Assembly (NCBI GenBank): GCA_016234535.1
Contig: JACRBH010000199.1
Coordinates: forward strand, 1 to 64,000
Reading direction: 5' to 3'
DNA: 64,000 bases
Source: Chloroflexota bacterium
GTDB lineage: Bacteria > Chloroflexota > Anaerolineae > Anaerolineales > Villigracilaceae
Shown here one piece after another: positions 23,625 to 31,240 of the stretch (positions within the stretch are counted from its first letter, which is position 1; each line of letters opens with the position of its first letter). Made by a program: the position numbers and the translations under genes. Under the pieces are notes generated by a model. That model did not search any database. It saw only the letters and a program-made list of their open reading frames with translations, and was not told where the DNA came from.

Positions 23625-25106
23625 ATGAAACATATCTTCCTCTACGGCCCGCCTGGGACAGGCAAATCTACAATCGGCAAACTCCTCGCGCGGAGTCTTA
23701 AACTGCCTTTCATCGACCTTGACCGTGTTATCGAAATGAATGCAGGCATGTCCATTCCGCAGATCATGGAGCAGCAAGGCGAAACAGCATTCCGCGATAT
23801 GGAAACTGCCGCCTTGAAAGCATTGGCGACAGAAAAAGAAAGCATCATTGCTCTCGGCGGTGGCGCATTGCTTCGCGAGGAAAACCGCGTATTTGCGGAA
23901 ACCAACGGCAAGGTTCTCCTGCTCATGGCAGAGTTGCAAACCTTGCTCGAACGATTGCATCATGAATCGGGAAAACGTCCCTTGCTTTCAGGCGACTTGA
24001 AATCAAAACTCACATCCCTGCTCGAAAAGCGCAGGGAACATTACAACTCCTTTCTGCTGAAGGTTCACGTGGATGGAAAACCTGCCGAACAAAATGCACA
24101 TCACGCGCAAGTTATGCTGGGGCGACATCACCTCTCTGCGATGGGGGAGTATGACGTAATTGTAGGGCAAGTTTCCAACTTGCCTCACGCCGACTTCATC
24201 GTCACTGATGAAAACGTGGCGAAACATCATCTCGAAAAACTCAACATCGCCAAATCCGTTATCCTCCCCGCGGGCGAAGAACACAAAAACCTCGAAACTA
24301 TTTCCCGATTGTGGAAATCCTTCCTCGAAAATGGACTTGATCGCAAAAGCACAATCATTGCCCTCGGTGGCGGCGTGGTTGGTGACATGGCAGGCTTTGC
24401 CGCATCCACGTACATGCGCGGGATTAATTGGATTGGGATACCGACGACTTTACTTTCGATGGTGGATGCTTCGCTGGGCGGCAAGACTGGATTTGATTTG
24501 CCCGAAGGAAAAAACCTCATCGGCTCTTTTCATCCCCCGAAGCTGGTCATTGCAGACCCAAGCCTTTTGCTTACGCTGCCAGAACGTGAACTGCGCTCTG
24601 GCATGGCGGAAGTGGTCAAGCATGGCATCATCTCTGATCCTGAATTATTTAATTTATGCTTGCGCGGGTTGGATTGGGTGAAAGATAACCTCGAAGAAGT
24701 TGTTAAACGTGCGATGGCGGTGAAGATCAAAGTCATCGAAGAAGACCCGTATGAAAAGGGATTCCGCGCGGCGTTGAATTTGGGACATACAGTTGGGCAC
24801 GCGGTGGAACTGGTTAGCAAGTTTGAACTGCGGCATGGAGAGGCGATTGCCATCGGCACAGTGGCTGAGGCGAAGTATTCTGCCAGGGTTGGGCTGGCAG
24901 ACGTCGGGTTGGTGGAGGCGGTGACTGAGTCGTTCAAAGCTTTGGGTTTACCCATCCAAATCCCAGAAGAAATGCCGCGTGAGGAAATCATCCGCGCAAT
25001 GCGGGTGGATAAGAAGAAGAATGCGAAAGCCATTCGCTTTGCGCTGCCTGTGGAGATTGGCAAAGTGGAACTGGTAGACGTGACGGATTTGGAAAGTGTT
25101 CTGTAG
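23625..25106 (+). CDS. aroKB: Fused shikimate kinase/3-dehydroquinate synthase
   Basis: A 493-residue bifunctional enzyme. Residues 1 to about 165 are shikimate kinase with P-loop GPPGTGKST, DLDRVIE, RDMETAAL and ALGGGALL. Residues from about 175 are dehydroquinate synthase, with VTDENV, PAGEEHKNLET, IALGGGVVGDMAGFAAS, PTTLLSMVDASLGGKTG, EVVKHGIISD and NLGHTVGHAVE. At the start of the AroB part, residues 181-189 (GQVSNLPHA) are encoded by a small hairpin (GGCAAGTT-TCC-AACTTGCC, near 24166-24184) resembling dispersed repeats, and they replace the usual longer segment there. Confidence 0.95.
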   Translation: MKHIFLYGPPGTGKSTIGKLLARSLKLPFIDLDRVIEMNAGMSIPQIMEQQGETAFRDMETAALKALATEKESIIALGGGALLREENRVFAETNGKVLLLMAELQTLLERLHHESGKRPLLSGDLKSKLTSLLEKRREHYNSFLLKVHVDGKPAEQNAHHAQVMLGRHHLSAMGEYDVIVGQVSNLPHADFIVTDENVAKHHLEKLNIAKSVILPAGEEHKNLETISRLWKSFLENGLDRKSTIIALGGGVVGDMAGFAASTYMRGINWIGIPTTLLSMVDASLGGKTGFDLPEGKNLIGSFHPPKLVIADPSLLLTLPERELRSGMAEVVKHGIISDPELFNLCLRGLDWVKDNLEEVVKRAMAVKIKVIEEDPYEKGFRAALNLGHTVGHAVELVSKFELRHGEAIAIGTVAEAKYSARVGLADVGLVEAVTESFKALGLPIQIPEEMPREEIIRAMRVDKKKNAKAIRFALPVEIGKVELVDVTDLESVL

Positions 25107-25162
25107 CGCAAGATTTATCTTGCGAGGAAAAGACAACATGAATGTTGCGGTACGGAGATGAA

Positions 25163-25597
25163 ATGAAAATTTTACTTTTGCACGGCCCAAATTTGAATTT
25201 GCTCGGTACACGTGAGCCTGAAGTGTATGGCTCGATGACGTTGAATGACATCAATGAAAAGGTGATTGCGCTCGGCAAGGAATTGGGCGCGGAAATAACC
25301 TGCCTGCAATCGAATCACGAAGGCGCGCTGATCGATGCATTGCACGATGCGCGGACTTGGGCGAACGGCGTGGTGCTCAACCCTGGTGGATACACTCATA
25401 CATCCGTTGCGTTGCGGGATGCAATATCTGCAATTGTGATTCCTGTGATCGAAGTGCATTTGTCGAACGTGTATGCGCGTGAGGAGTTTCGACATACATC
25501 TTTGGTATCGGCGGTATGCAAAGGCAAGGTCAGCGGATTTGGCTGGCGCTCGTACGAATTAGGTTTGCGCGGCCTCATTGATATAATCAGGCCGTGA
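25163..25597 (+). CDS. aroQ: 3-dehydroquinate dehydratase, type II
   Basis: A 144-residue type II dehydroquinase: LLLHGPNLNLLGTREPEVYG, QSNHEGALIDALHDA, LNPGGYTHTSVALRDA, EVHLSNVYAREEFRHTS. The catalytic Tyr and His of the family are present. The ATG at 25163 is preferred because GGAGATG precedes it and it gives the usual family start. It closes the set of chorismate-forming genes; its stop overlaps the GTG of the next gene. Confidence 0.95.
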   Translation: MKILLLHGPNLNLLGTREPEVYGSMTLNDINEKVIALGKELGAEITCLQSNHEGALIDALHDARTWANGVVLNPGGYTHTSVALRDAISAIVIPVIEVHLSNVYAREEFRHTSLVSAVCKGKVSGFGWRSYELGLRGLIDIIRP

Positions 25598-26370
25598 ACA
25601 CTCAAACCATACAAACTGCTGAACCTTTTTTTCTGCCTGGCAACCGCACAGGCATTTTGCTCATTCATGGATTCACGGGCACGCCAAAAGAAATGCGTTG
25701 GATGGGGGAATACCTCAATCGCGAACTTGGCTTCACTTGTCTTGGCATCCGACTAGCGGGACATGCAACCCGCCCGAAGGATATGGTCCGCTCACGCTGG
25801 ACTGATTGGACAGCCTCGGTTGAAGATGGGTACAATCTGTTACGCGGTGCGGCGGATAATATTTATTTCGTTGGGCTTTCGATGGGGGGCGCATTGTCAT
25901 TGCTTATGTCCACGAAATTAGATGTGAAGGGGATTGTGACCATGTCTGCGCCGTATGTAATGCCAGAGGAACATCCCGCATGGCAAATACAACTCTATAG
26001 TTATTTCAAAACGTACCTGCCAAAAACCAAGGGCGAGCCTGGCGCGAGCTGGTTTGATAAGGAAGCCTACAAAGATCACATTTCGTATCCATTGAACCCA
26101 ATCCGCTCGGCGGCGGAGTTAAAGATATTGCTCGACAAGATGCGCACAGCTTTGCCGAAAGTGACTGTGCCTGTCATGTTGATCCATTCCAAAGATGACC
26201 CGTATGTGCTGCCTGAAAATATGGAGAAAATTTACGCGGGGCTGGTTGCTCTGCATGTATCAGACAAGACAAAACTTTACGTGACTGGATCAGGCCATGT
26301 GGTTACGCGCGATGCGGCTCGGCATCAGGTATTTGAAGCTGCGCGGGATTTCATCAAACGTATAGACTAA
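25594..26370 (+). CDS. Alpha/beta hydrolase, carboxylesterase/monoacylglycerol lipase-like
   Basis: A 258-residue serine hydrolase of the Est30/YvaK type. The oxyanion region is LLIHGFTGTP, the nucleophile Ser96 lies in FVGLSMGGALS, the acid is in HSKDDPYVLPE and the base in GSGHVVTRD. Such enzymes hydrolyse short-chain esters or monoglycerides. The GTG start overlaps the aroQ stop (GTGA), so it is probably the last gene of the aro transcription unit, without an obvious link to aromatic synthesis. Confidence 0.87.
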   Translation: MNTQTIQTAEPFFLPGNRTGILLIHGFTGTPKEMRWMGEYLNRELGFTCLGIRLAGHATRPKDMVRSRWTDWTASVEDGYNLLRGAADNIYFVGLSMGGALSLLMSTKLDVKGIVTMSAPYVMPEEHPAWQIQLYSYFKTYLPKTKGEPGASWFDKEAYKDHISYPLNPIRSAAELKILLDKMRTALPKVTVPVMLIHSKDDPYVLPENMEKIYAGLVALHVSDKTKLYVTGSGHVVTRDAARHQVFEAARDFIKRID

Positions 26371-26460
26371 CGTCATTGCGAGGAGGGTATTTTTCCCGAC
26401 GAAGCAATCTCGTCCGTGATGTTGAAGATTGCATCGTCGCTACCGCTCCTCGCAATGACA
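26371..26460. repeat. Family A palindromic element
   Basis: Starts on the base after the hydrolase stop codon. Ends CGTCATTGCGAG and CTCGCAATGACA are inverted with one mismatch; the inner arm GAAGCAATCTC faces AAGATTGCATCGTCG. It fills all but 13 bp of the spacer to the MFS gene and may end or stabilise the upstream transcript. Confidence 0.88.
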
Positions 26461-26473
26461 TATGTGAGGAATT

Positions 26474-27601
26474 TTGAATCGTAATTTATTTTTTGTGGCA
26501 GCAGCTTTATTCCTTTGGGGTTTTGGCGAAGGGATGTTCTTTAATTTTGTGCCGATCTATCTGGATGTTCAATTTGCTTTGAGTAAATATCAGATCGGTT
26601 TGATCCTCGGCGCATTTGGTTTTTTCATGGCGATCACGCATATTCCAGCGGGTCGCCTTGCAGATCGGGTTGGGCGCAGGCCTTTGCTCATTGGCGCCTG
26701 GCTGCTGGGCCTGGTTTCTACATTGACCATGGGAATTGCCCTGAAACTGCCGCTTTTCCTGATCGGTTTGTTTGCCTATGGATTGACGGCTTTTGTCTCT
26801 TCTCCTTTGAGCAGCTATGTGACCGCTGCGCGCGGCAAGTGGCCCGTGGGAACCGTGCTCTCGCTCACCACTGCGACCTTTGGCATGGGCATGGTATTGG
26901 GGCCTGTCACTGGCGGATGGGTCGGTGATAACTACGGTATGCGAATGAGCTTTTATGTTGCGGCGGTCGTTTTTGTTTTTTCAAATATCTTTATGGTTTT
27001 CATTGAGCGCCAGCCAATCGATCATCACGACCCTGATTCTCCTCCGCCAAGCCTGATGAGCAATCAGCGTTTTATTACTCTTGTGGGTGTTCTTACATTT
27101 GCAATTTTTTCAATGTATATCGCGCAGCCGCTTACGCCGAATTTCCTTGAAGGCGTGCGTGGACTCTCATTGAGCGAGACGGGCTTGATCTTTACAGCAG
27201 GTGCGCTGGGGAATTCGTTGATGGCAATTGCGTTCAGCCGCGCCAACCCTCGCAGGGGATTTTTGTTTGCGCAGGCATTGGTGATTCTGTTTGCATTGTT
27301 CATTTGGAAGGGCAAGGGGCTGCCTGTTTTTGCGCTGGGATATTTTCTGCTTGGTGGTTTCCGTGCGGGCCGCCCGATGGCGATGGCGCAGGCACGTGAA
27401 CTTGTACATGATTCGCAGATGGGAGTTACATACGGAATTATGGAAACTGTCAGTGCGATCATTTTCATTGTCACGCCGCCGATTGCGGGTCTTTTGTTTG
27501 AGATCGACCCTTTTATTGTTTACCCTGTTTCAATTGGATTGATTGCGGTCTCGATTGTTTTGAGTTCCATATATCTGCCGCGGAAGGAAGCCCATGCTTG
27601 A
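26474..27601 (+). CDS. MFS transporter
   Basis: A 375-residue major facilitator protein with about ten to twelve hydrophobic helices. The loop 2-3 motif reads GRLADRVGRRPLLIG, the A motif of drug and sugar-phosphate exporters. The start is TTG at 26474, with GAGGA about 7 nt upstream; no better in-frame ATG lies near the first helix. The 3' end overlaps the metallo-hydrolase start by 8 bp. Substrate unknown. Confidence 0.82.
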   Translation: MNRNLFFVAAALFLWGFGEGMFFNFVPIYLDVQFALSKYQIGLILGAFGFFMAITHIPAGRLADRVGRRPLLIGAWLLGLVSTLTMGIALKLPLFLIGLFAYGLTAFVSSPLSSYVTAARGKWPVGTVLSLTTATFGMGMVLGPVTGGWVGDNYGMRMSFYVAAVVFVFSNIFMVFIERQPIDHHDPDSPPPSLMSNQRFITLVGVLTFAIFSMYIAQPLTPNFLEGVRGLSLSETGLIFTAGALGNSLMAIAFSRANPRRGFLFAQALVILFALFIWKGKGLPVFALGYFLLGGFRAGRPMAMAQARELVHDSQMGVTYGIMETVSAIIFIVTPPIAGLLFEIDPFIVYPVSIGLIAVSIVLSSIYLPRKEAHA

Positions 27602-28229
27602 GATTGTCTCTTTCACACTTGGCCCTGCACAAACCAATGCGTACCTTGTTGCTGATCCTGAAACAAAGGAAGCGGCTGTCATCGACCCCTCGTGGGATGG
27701 ACACATCATCCTCAAAGCCGCGCAGGATCGAGGTTGGCGCATCGGCCATCTTTGGTACACACACGCACACTTCGATCATATTGGCGGAGCGGCGGCGATT
27801 GCGGATGCGTTGAATCCATTGCCGCATGTGGCGCTGCATCCCGATGACCATGTCCTCTGGCGGGCGGGCGGAGGTGGCGCGGTCTTTGGCTTTGACATCG
27901 ATCCCGGTCCTGAACCGACGATTGACTTTGTGCATGGCATGACCCTCAAACTCGGCTCGAATGAATTTGAAGTCCGCCATACGCCGGGACATACACGCGG
28001 ACTTTGCGTCTTATATATCGCGAGGGAAAATATCTGTTTTTGCGGTGATTTGATTTTCAACGGCAGTGTTGGCCGTACCGATTTGCCTGGTGGAAATTTT
28101 GAAACGCTTGAAAACAGCATCCGCACACAGATATTCACCATGCCTGATGAAACGCGATTACTTTCTGGTCACGGTTCTGAGACGACTGTGGGTCATGAGA
28201 AACTGCATAATCCATTTGTGGGCGAATAA
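27594..28229 (+). CDS. MBL-fold metallo-hydrolase, glyoxalase II-like
   Basis: A 211-residue metallo-beta-lactamase-fold protein. The metal motif is THAHFDHIGG (His57, His59, Asp61, His62), followed by HTPGHTRGLCV, FCGDLIFNGSVGRTDLPGG and LSGHGSETT. Length and motifs match the small glyoxalase II-like hydrolases. The substrate may be a thioester but is not assigned. It overlaps the MFS gene and directly abuts the next gene, so the three are probably one unit. Confidence 0.88.
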   Translation: MLEIVSFTLGPAQTNAYLVADPETKEAAVIDPSWDGHIILKAAQDRGWRIGHLWYTHAHFDHIGGAAAIADALNPLPHVALHPDDHVLWRAGGGGAVFGFDIDPGPEPTIDFVHGMTLKLGSNEFEVRHTPGHTRGLCVLYIARENICFCGDLIFNGSVGRTDLPGGNFETLENSIRTQIFTMPDETRLLSGHGSETTVGHEKLHNPFVGE

Positions 28230-29120
28230 ATGAAACACGCAGTCAGTATCAGCCTCGGAAGTTCAAAGCGCGATAAGAGCGTGAAGGTCAATCTCAACGG
28301 TGTTGAAATTCTCGTCGAGCGCATCGGCACGGACGGCGATATTGAAAAGGCGCGCCAAATGTATTTGGATTTGGACGGAAAGGTAGATGCCTTCGGCGTG
28401 GGCGGCGTGGATTTATATCTGCGCTTGGATGAAAGGGAATATCCGCTTCATGCCGCGCTCAAGCTTGTCTCTGGCGTCAAGCAGACTCCACTCTGTGACG
28501 GGCGTGGACTCAAGCACACCCTTGAGAGGCGCGTGTTTCAATTGATTAAATCTCAACTGGGAGATGTCTGCTTCAAGCAGGCGTTCGTCCCCGTCGCCGC
28601 TGACCGTGCCGGGCTGGCCGAAGCAGTTGCCGAGGTCGCAGAAAGAACCGTGTTCGGTGACTTGATGGTCGCTTTGGGAGTCCCACTTCCGATTTATGGA
28701 ATCCCAGCCTTCAAGCGAGTCGCAAGGATCATGCTGCCAATCGTCAGCTACTTTCCGATGAGCATGATCTTCTACGGCAGTGACGGTGCGGAACACGAAC
28801 CGAAGTACACAAAATACTTTGCAGGGTCCGACCTGATCGCAGGTGATTTCCTTTTCATGCGGAAATACATGCCGAAGGATTTATCAGGCAAAACGATTGT
28901 GACGAACACGACCACGGAAGATAATATTGCCCTGCTCAAAGAACGCGGCGTGAAAACTGTCATCACCACCACGCCGCGATTCGATGGCCGCTCCTTTGGC
29001 ACGAACATGAACGAAGCCATGCTCACGGCTTATGCAGGCAGCGGGCGAAGATTGACGGATGATGAGCTAAATGCATTGATCGATGAGTTGGAAATACGTC
29101 CCACAGTAATACAGTTCTAA
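28230..29120 (+). CDS. Conserved protein of unknown function
   Basis: A 296-residue protein starting at the first base after the metallo-hydrolase stop. I recognise no named domain with confidence. Visible features: an N-terminal beta-rich part (HAVSISLGSSKRDKSVKVNL); a glycine-rich AFGVGGVDLYL; ASN/Asp-poor helices with TLERRVFQLI; a hydrophobic stretch PIVSYFPMSMIFYG; and a C-terminal GKTIVTNTTTEDNIALLKERGVK cut by IVTNTTTEDN, which looks like a nucleotide-binding or Rossmann-like half. Some databases call similar proteins quinate dehydrogenase, but I see no basis to assign that reaction here. Confidence 0.6.
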   Translation: MKHAVSISLGSSKRDKSVKVNLNGVEILVERIGTDGDIEKARQMYLDLDGKVDAFGVGGVDLYLRLDEREYPLHAALKLVSGVKQTPLCDGRGLKHTLERRVFQLIKSQLGDVCFKQAFVPVAADRAGLAEAVAEVAERTVFGDLMVALGVPLPIYGIPAFKRVARIMLPIVSYFPMSMIFYGSDGAEHEPKYTKYFAGSDLIAGDFLFMRKYMPKDLSGKTIVTNTTTEDNIALLKERGVKTVITTTPRFDGRSFGTNMNEAMLTAYAGSGRRLTDDELNALIDELEIRPTVIQF

Positions 29121-29134
29121 ACTGTACAAATAAA

Positions 29135-29180
29135 GTGAATCAAAAACAGGGTGGCGCCAGCCATCCTGTTTTTGATTCAC
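29135..29180. terminator. 20-bp hairpin between convergent transcription units
   Basis: GTGAATCAAAAACAGGGTGG at 29135-29154 pairs with 29161-29180 with one G-T wobble and a 6-nt loop. The arms supply A and T tracts for both strands. It lies between the unknown protein gene (plus) and the receiver gene (minus), so it can terminate both. Confidence 0.85.
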
Positions 29181-29194
29181 TGATCGAGTGATCT

Positions 29195-29584
29195 TTAATC
29201 TTTCGTCATCGGAGAAGGAACAAATGCTTCGACACGCGCCCATAGTTCGCGGATGTTGATCGGCTTGGACATGTAGACATCGCAGCCGGCGTTGAGAGCC
29301 TTTTCAGCGTCACCTTTCAACGCATTGGCGGTGACAGCGATGATCGGAACATAGGCCAGCCTGGTTTTTCCGCTGTTGCGTATTCTGCGCGCCACTTCAT
29401 AGCCGTCGATGTCAGGCAGGTTGATATCGAGCAGGATCAAATCCACTTCCTGATCCTCGGCTGTGGCAACCCCGTCGAGTCCATTCATGGCCTGGAGCAG
29501 TATGTATCCGTGCGCTTCCAATGCGCGTTTGACCAGCATCATATTATCTGGATTGTCTTCGATGTATAAAATATTGTTTCCCAT
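29195..29584 (-). CDS. Stand-alone receiver-domain response regulator
   Basis: A 129-residue single REC domain. The acidic pocket is in IEDNPDNMMLV, the phospho-acceptor Asp in LILLDINLPDIDG, followed by the conserved Thr of VPIIAVTANAL and Lys of YMSKPINIREL. There is no output domain, so it works like CheY/DivK by protein contact or phosphotransfer. It is the last gene of the seven-gene signalling operon, 12 bp after the PLP enzyme-receiver fusion. Confidence 0.93.
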   Translation of the reverse strand: MGNNILYIEDNPDNMMLVKRALEAHGYILLQAMNGLDGVATAEDQEVDLILLDINLPDIDGYEVARRIRNSGKTRLAYVPIIAVTANALKGDAEKALNAGCDVYMSKPINIRELWARVEAFVPSPMTKD

Positions 29585-29596
29585 GGAATATTTTCC

Positions 29597-31240
29597 TTAT
29601 GCTCCGTTTTTGTCTTCGATGGTATGGATCACATGGTCCACAAATTTTCGCGGAGGTAATGAACCTTTTTGATAAACGGCTTCGATGTGCCCATTTAGGC
29701 GTTTGCGTTCTTCGGTGGTGATATCCTTTGCGCTGACGACCACCACAGGAATTTGCTTTGTGCGAGGGTCGAGTTTAAGTTCTTCCACGAGGCCGAACCC
29801 ATCGATGCCGGGCATGGTCAGGTCGGTGATGATCAGGTCGGGCAGGCTTTGGCGCGCCATGGCCAATCCTTCCCAGCCATCTTTGGCATGCAGGACGCGA
29901 TAGGCTTTCTTGCCTTCGAGCAGGCGGCGGATAAGCATGGCGTCATCGGGGTTATCATCGATCAATAAGACAGTGGTTGTCTTTTCATCCAGATTCTCAA
30001 GAGCGGCTTGCAGACCTTCGCGCGGAGCAGGCACCTGGGTTTCACTTAAGTGAACATCCACTGCGAATTGGTCTTCGAGCACATGTTTTTCAACCGGGAA
30101 GGTATGCCCGGTGCAATTGACCACGACCGTTTCATCCTTGCTGATCACATGACTGCGAAGCATTTTTTCAAGGCCCGCAAATGCAACCGCTGTCGCGGGT
30201 TCGACTGCCATTCCCTCGCTTTTGGCGAGAGAGCGCATGGCGGCGAAGGCTTCGGCATCTGTCACCGATTCCATGGTGCCGCCGAATTTCTGCGTGAGAT
30301 TCCACAAGTAGGTATAGGATTTGCCGGGGTCACCGGTGGCAAGAATAATGATGCGCGTATCAGGGATGACTGGCATCGCAACATCCCTGCCGGCTTTGAA
30401 AGCCTGAACCATTGGCGAACAGCCGTCCGCTTGAATGACTGCGAGTTTTGGAACGCGTTCGATCAAACCCATTCCATGTAGTTCAGCAAACCCTTGATAC
30501 ACACCCAGCGGACCAAGCCCGCCGCTGACGGCTTGAATATACCAATCCGGAGCCTTCCAGCCAAGTTGTTCCACGATCTCATACGCGATGGTCTTCATGG
30601 ATTCGCGCGCGGGGATGCAGCTCGATCCACGATCCAGCCACAAGTGGCGGCGCTGCGCGAACTGAGTCGCGATCTGTTTGGTCTGGTCGTAGTTGCCGCT
30701 GACTCGGATGACTTCCGCGCCGAAGAGGGCGGCCTCGCGCAGCTTTTCCTGCGGAACGAGGCTGGTCATAAAGACCCAGAGTTTGATCCCAGCCCGGGCA
30801 CAGGCGGCGGCGTAAGCGACGGCGGCATTCCCTGTCGAAGCGATGACTGCTTCACGGATCCCGCCTTCGTTCATTGCGGCGACTGCGACCGCGGCCTGAC
30901 GGTCTTTGAAGGAACTGGTCGGCCCGTAGCGTTCATCCTTTATGTAAACATGATCCTGCCCGAGTGAGGGAGCGAAGCGCTGTGACAGCCAAAGCGGAGT
31001 CCCGCCTGCGGGGTAGAGGTCCAACGCGGCGGGATTATCAAGCGGCAGGATATCCGAATAACGCCACATATTGGAAGGACGGCCCGGCAGCCCGCGCAGA
31101 ATTTCGCGTTTGAAGGAAGCGTAGTCGTAGCGCGTTTCCATCCATTGCCCGCCGCATTTCTCGCAGATTGCGGAGATGAACGGCGCGTAGGGCTGCTGGT
31201 TTCCACAAATGTTGCATTCCATAAATTTCGGAGTTGCCAT
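29597..31240 (-). CDS. Threonine-synthase-like PLP enzyme fused to a receiver domain
   Basis: A 547-residue fusion. Cys9, Cys12, Cys26 and Cys29 form a zinc ribbon as in many threonine synthases. Residues of about 60-395 are a fold-type II PLP enzyme: the Schiff-base lysine is Lys112 in TSSFKDRQA, ASTGNAAVAYAA binds substrate, and VSGGLGPLGVYQGF is the phosphate loop. After a short linker, residues of about 422-545 are a complete receiver domain (LLIDDNPDDAM, Asp473 in ITDLTMPGIDG, Lys505 in VVVSAKD). One frame spans both without a break, and the gene abuts the upstream kinase gene. Threonine synthase is the best match; regulation of, or by, an enzyme through phosphorylation is inferred. Confidence 0.9.
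   Translation of the reverse strand: MATPKFMECNICGNQQPYAPFISAICEKCGGQWMETRYDYASFKREILRGLPGRPSNMWRYSDILPLDNPAALDLYPAGGTPLWLSQRFAPSLGQDHVYIKDERYGPTSSFKDRQAAVAVAAMNEGGIREAVIASTGNAAVAYAAACARAGIKLWVFMTSLVPQEKLREAALFGAEVIRVSGNYDQTKQIATQFAQRRHLWLDRGSSCIPARESMKTIAYEIVEQLGWKAPDWYIQAVSGGLGPLGVYQGFAELHGMGLIERVPKLAVIQADGCSPMVQAFKAGRDVAMPVIPDTRIIILATGDPGKSYTYLWNLTQKFGGTMESVTDAEAFAAMRSLAKSEGMAVEPATAVAFAGLEKMLRSHVISKDETVVVNCTGHTFPVEKHVLEDQFAVDVHLSETQVPAPREGLQAALENLDEKTTTVLLIDDNPDDAMLIRRLLEGKKAYRVLHAKDGWEGLAMARQSLPDLIITDLTMPGIDGFGLVEELKLDPRTKQIPVVVVSAKDITTEERKRLNGHIEAVYQKGSLPPRKFVDHVIHTIEDKNGA

Noticed and set aside
16603-25597. A pheA (prephenate dehydratase) gene in the aro operon
   Set aside because: No such motif was found; phenylalanine branch enzymes must be elsewhere.
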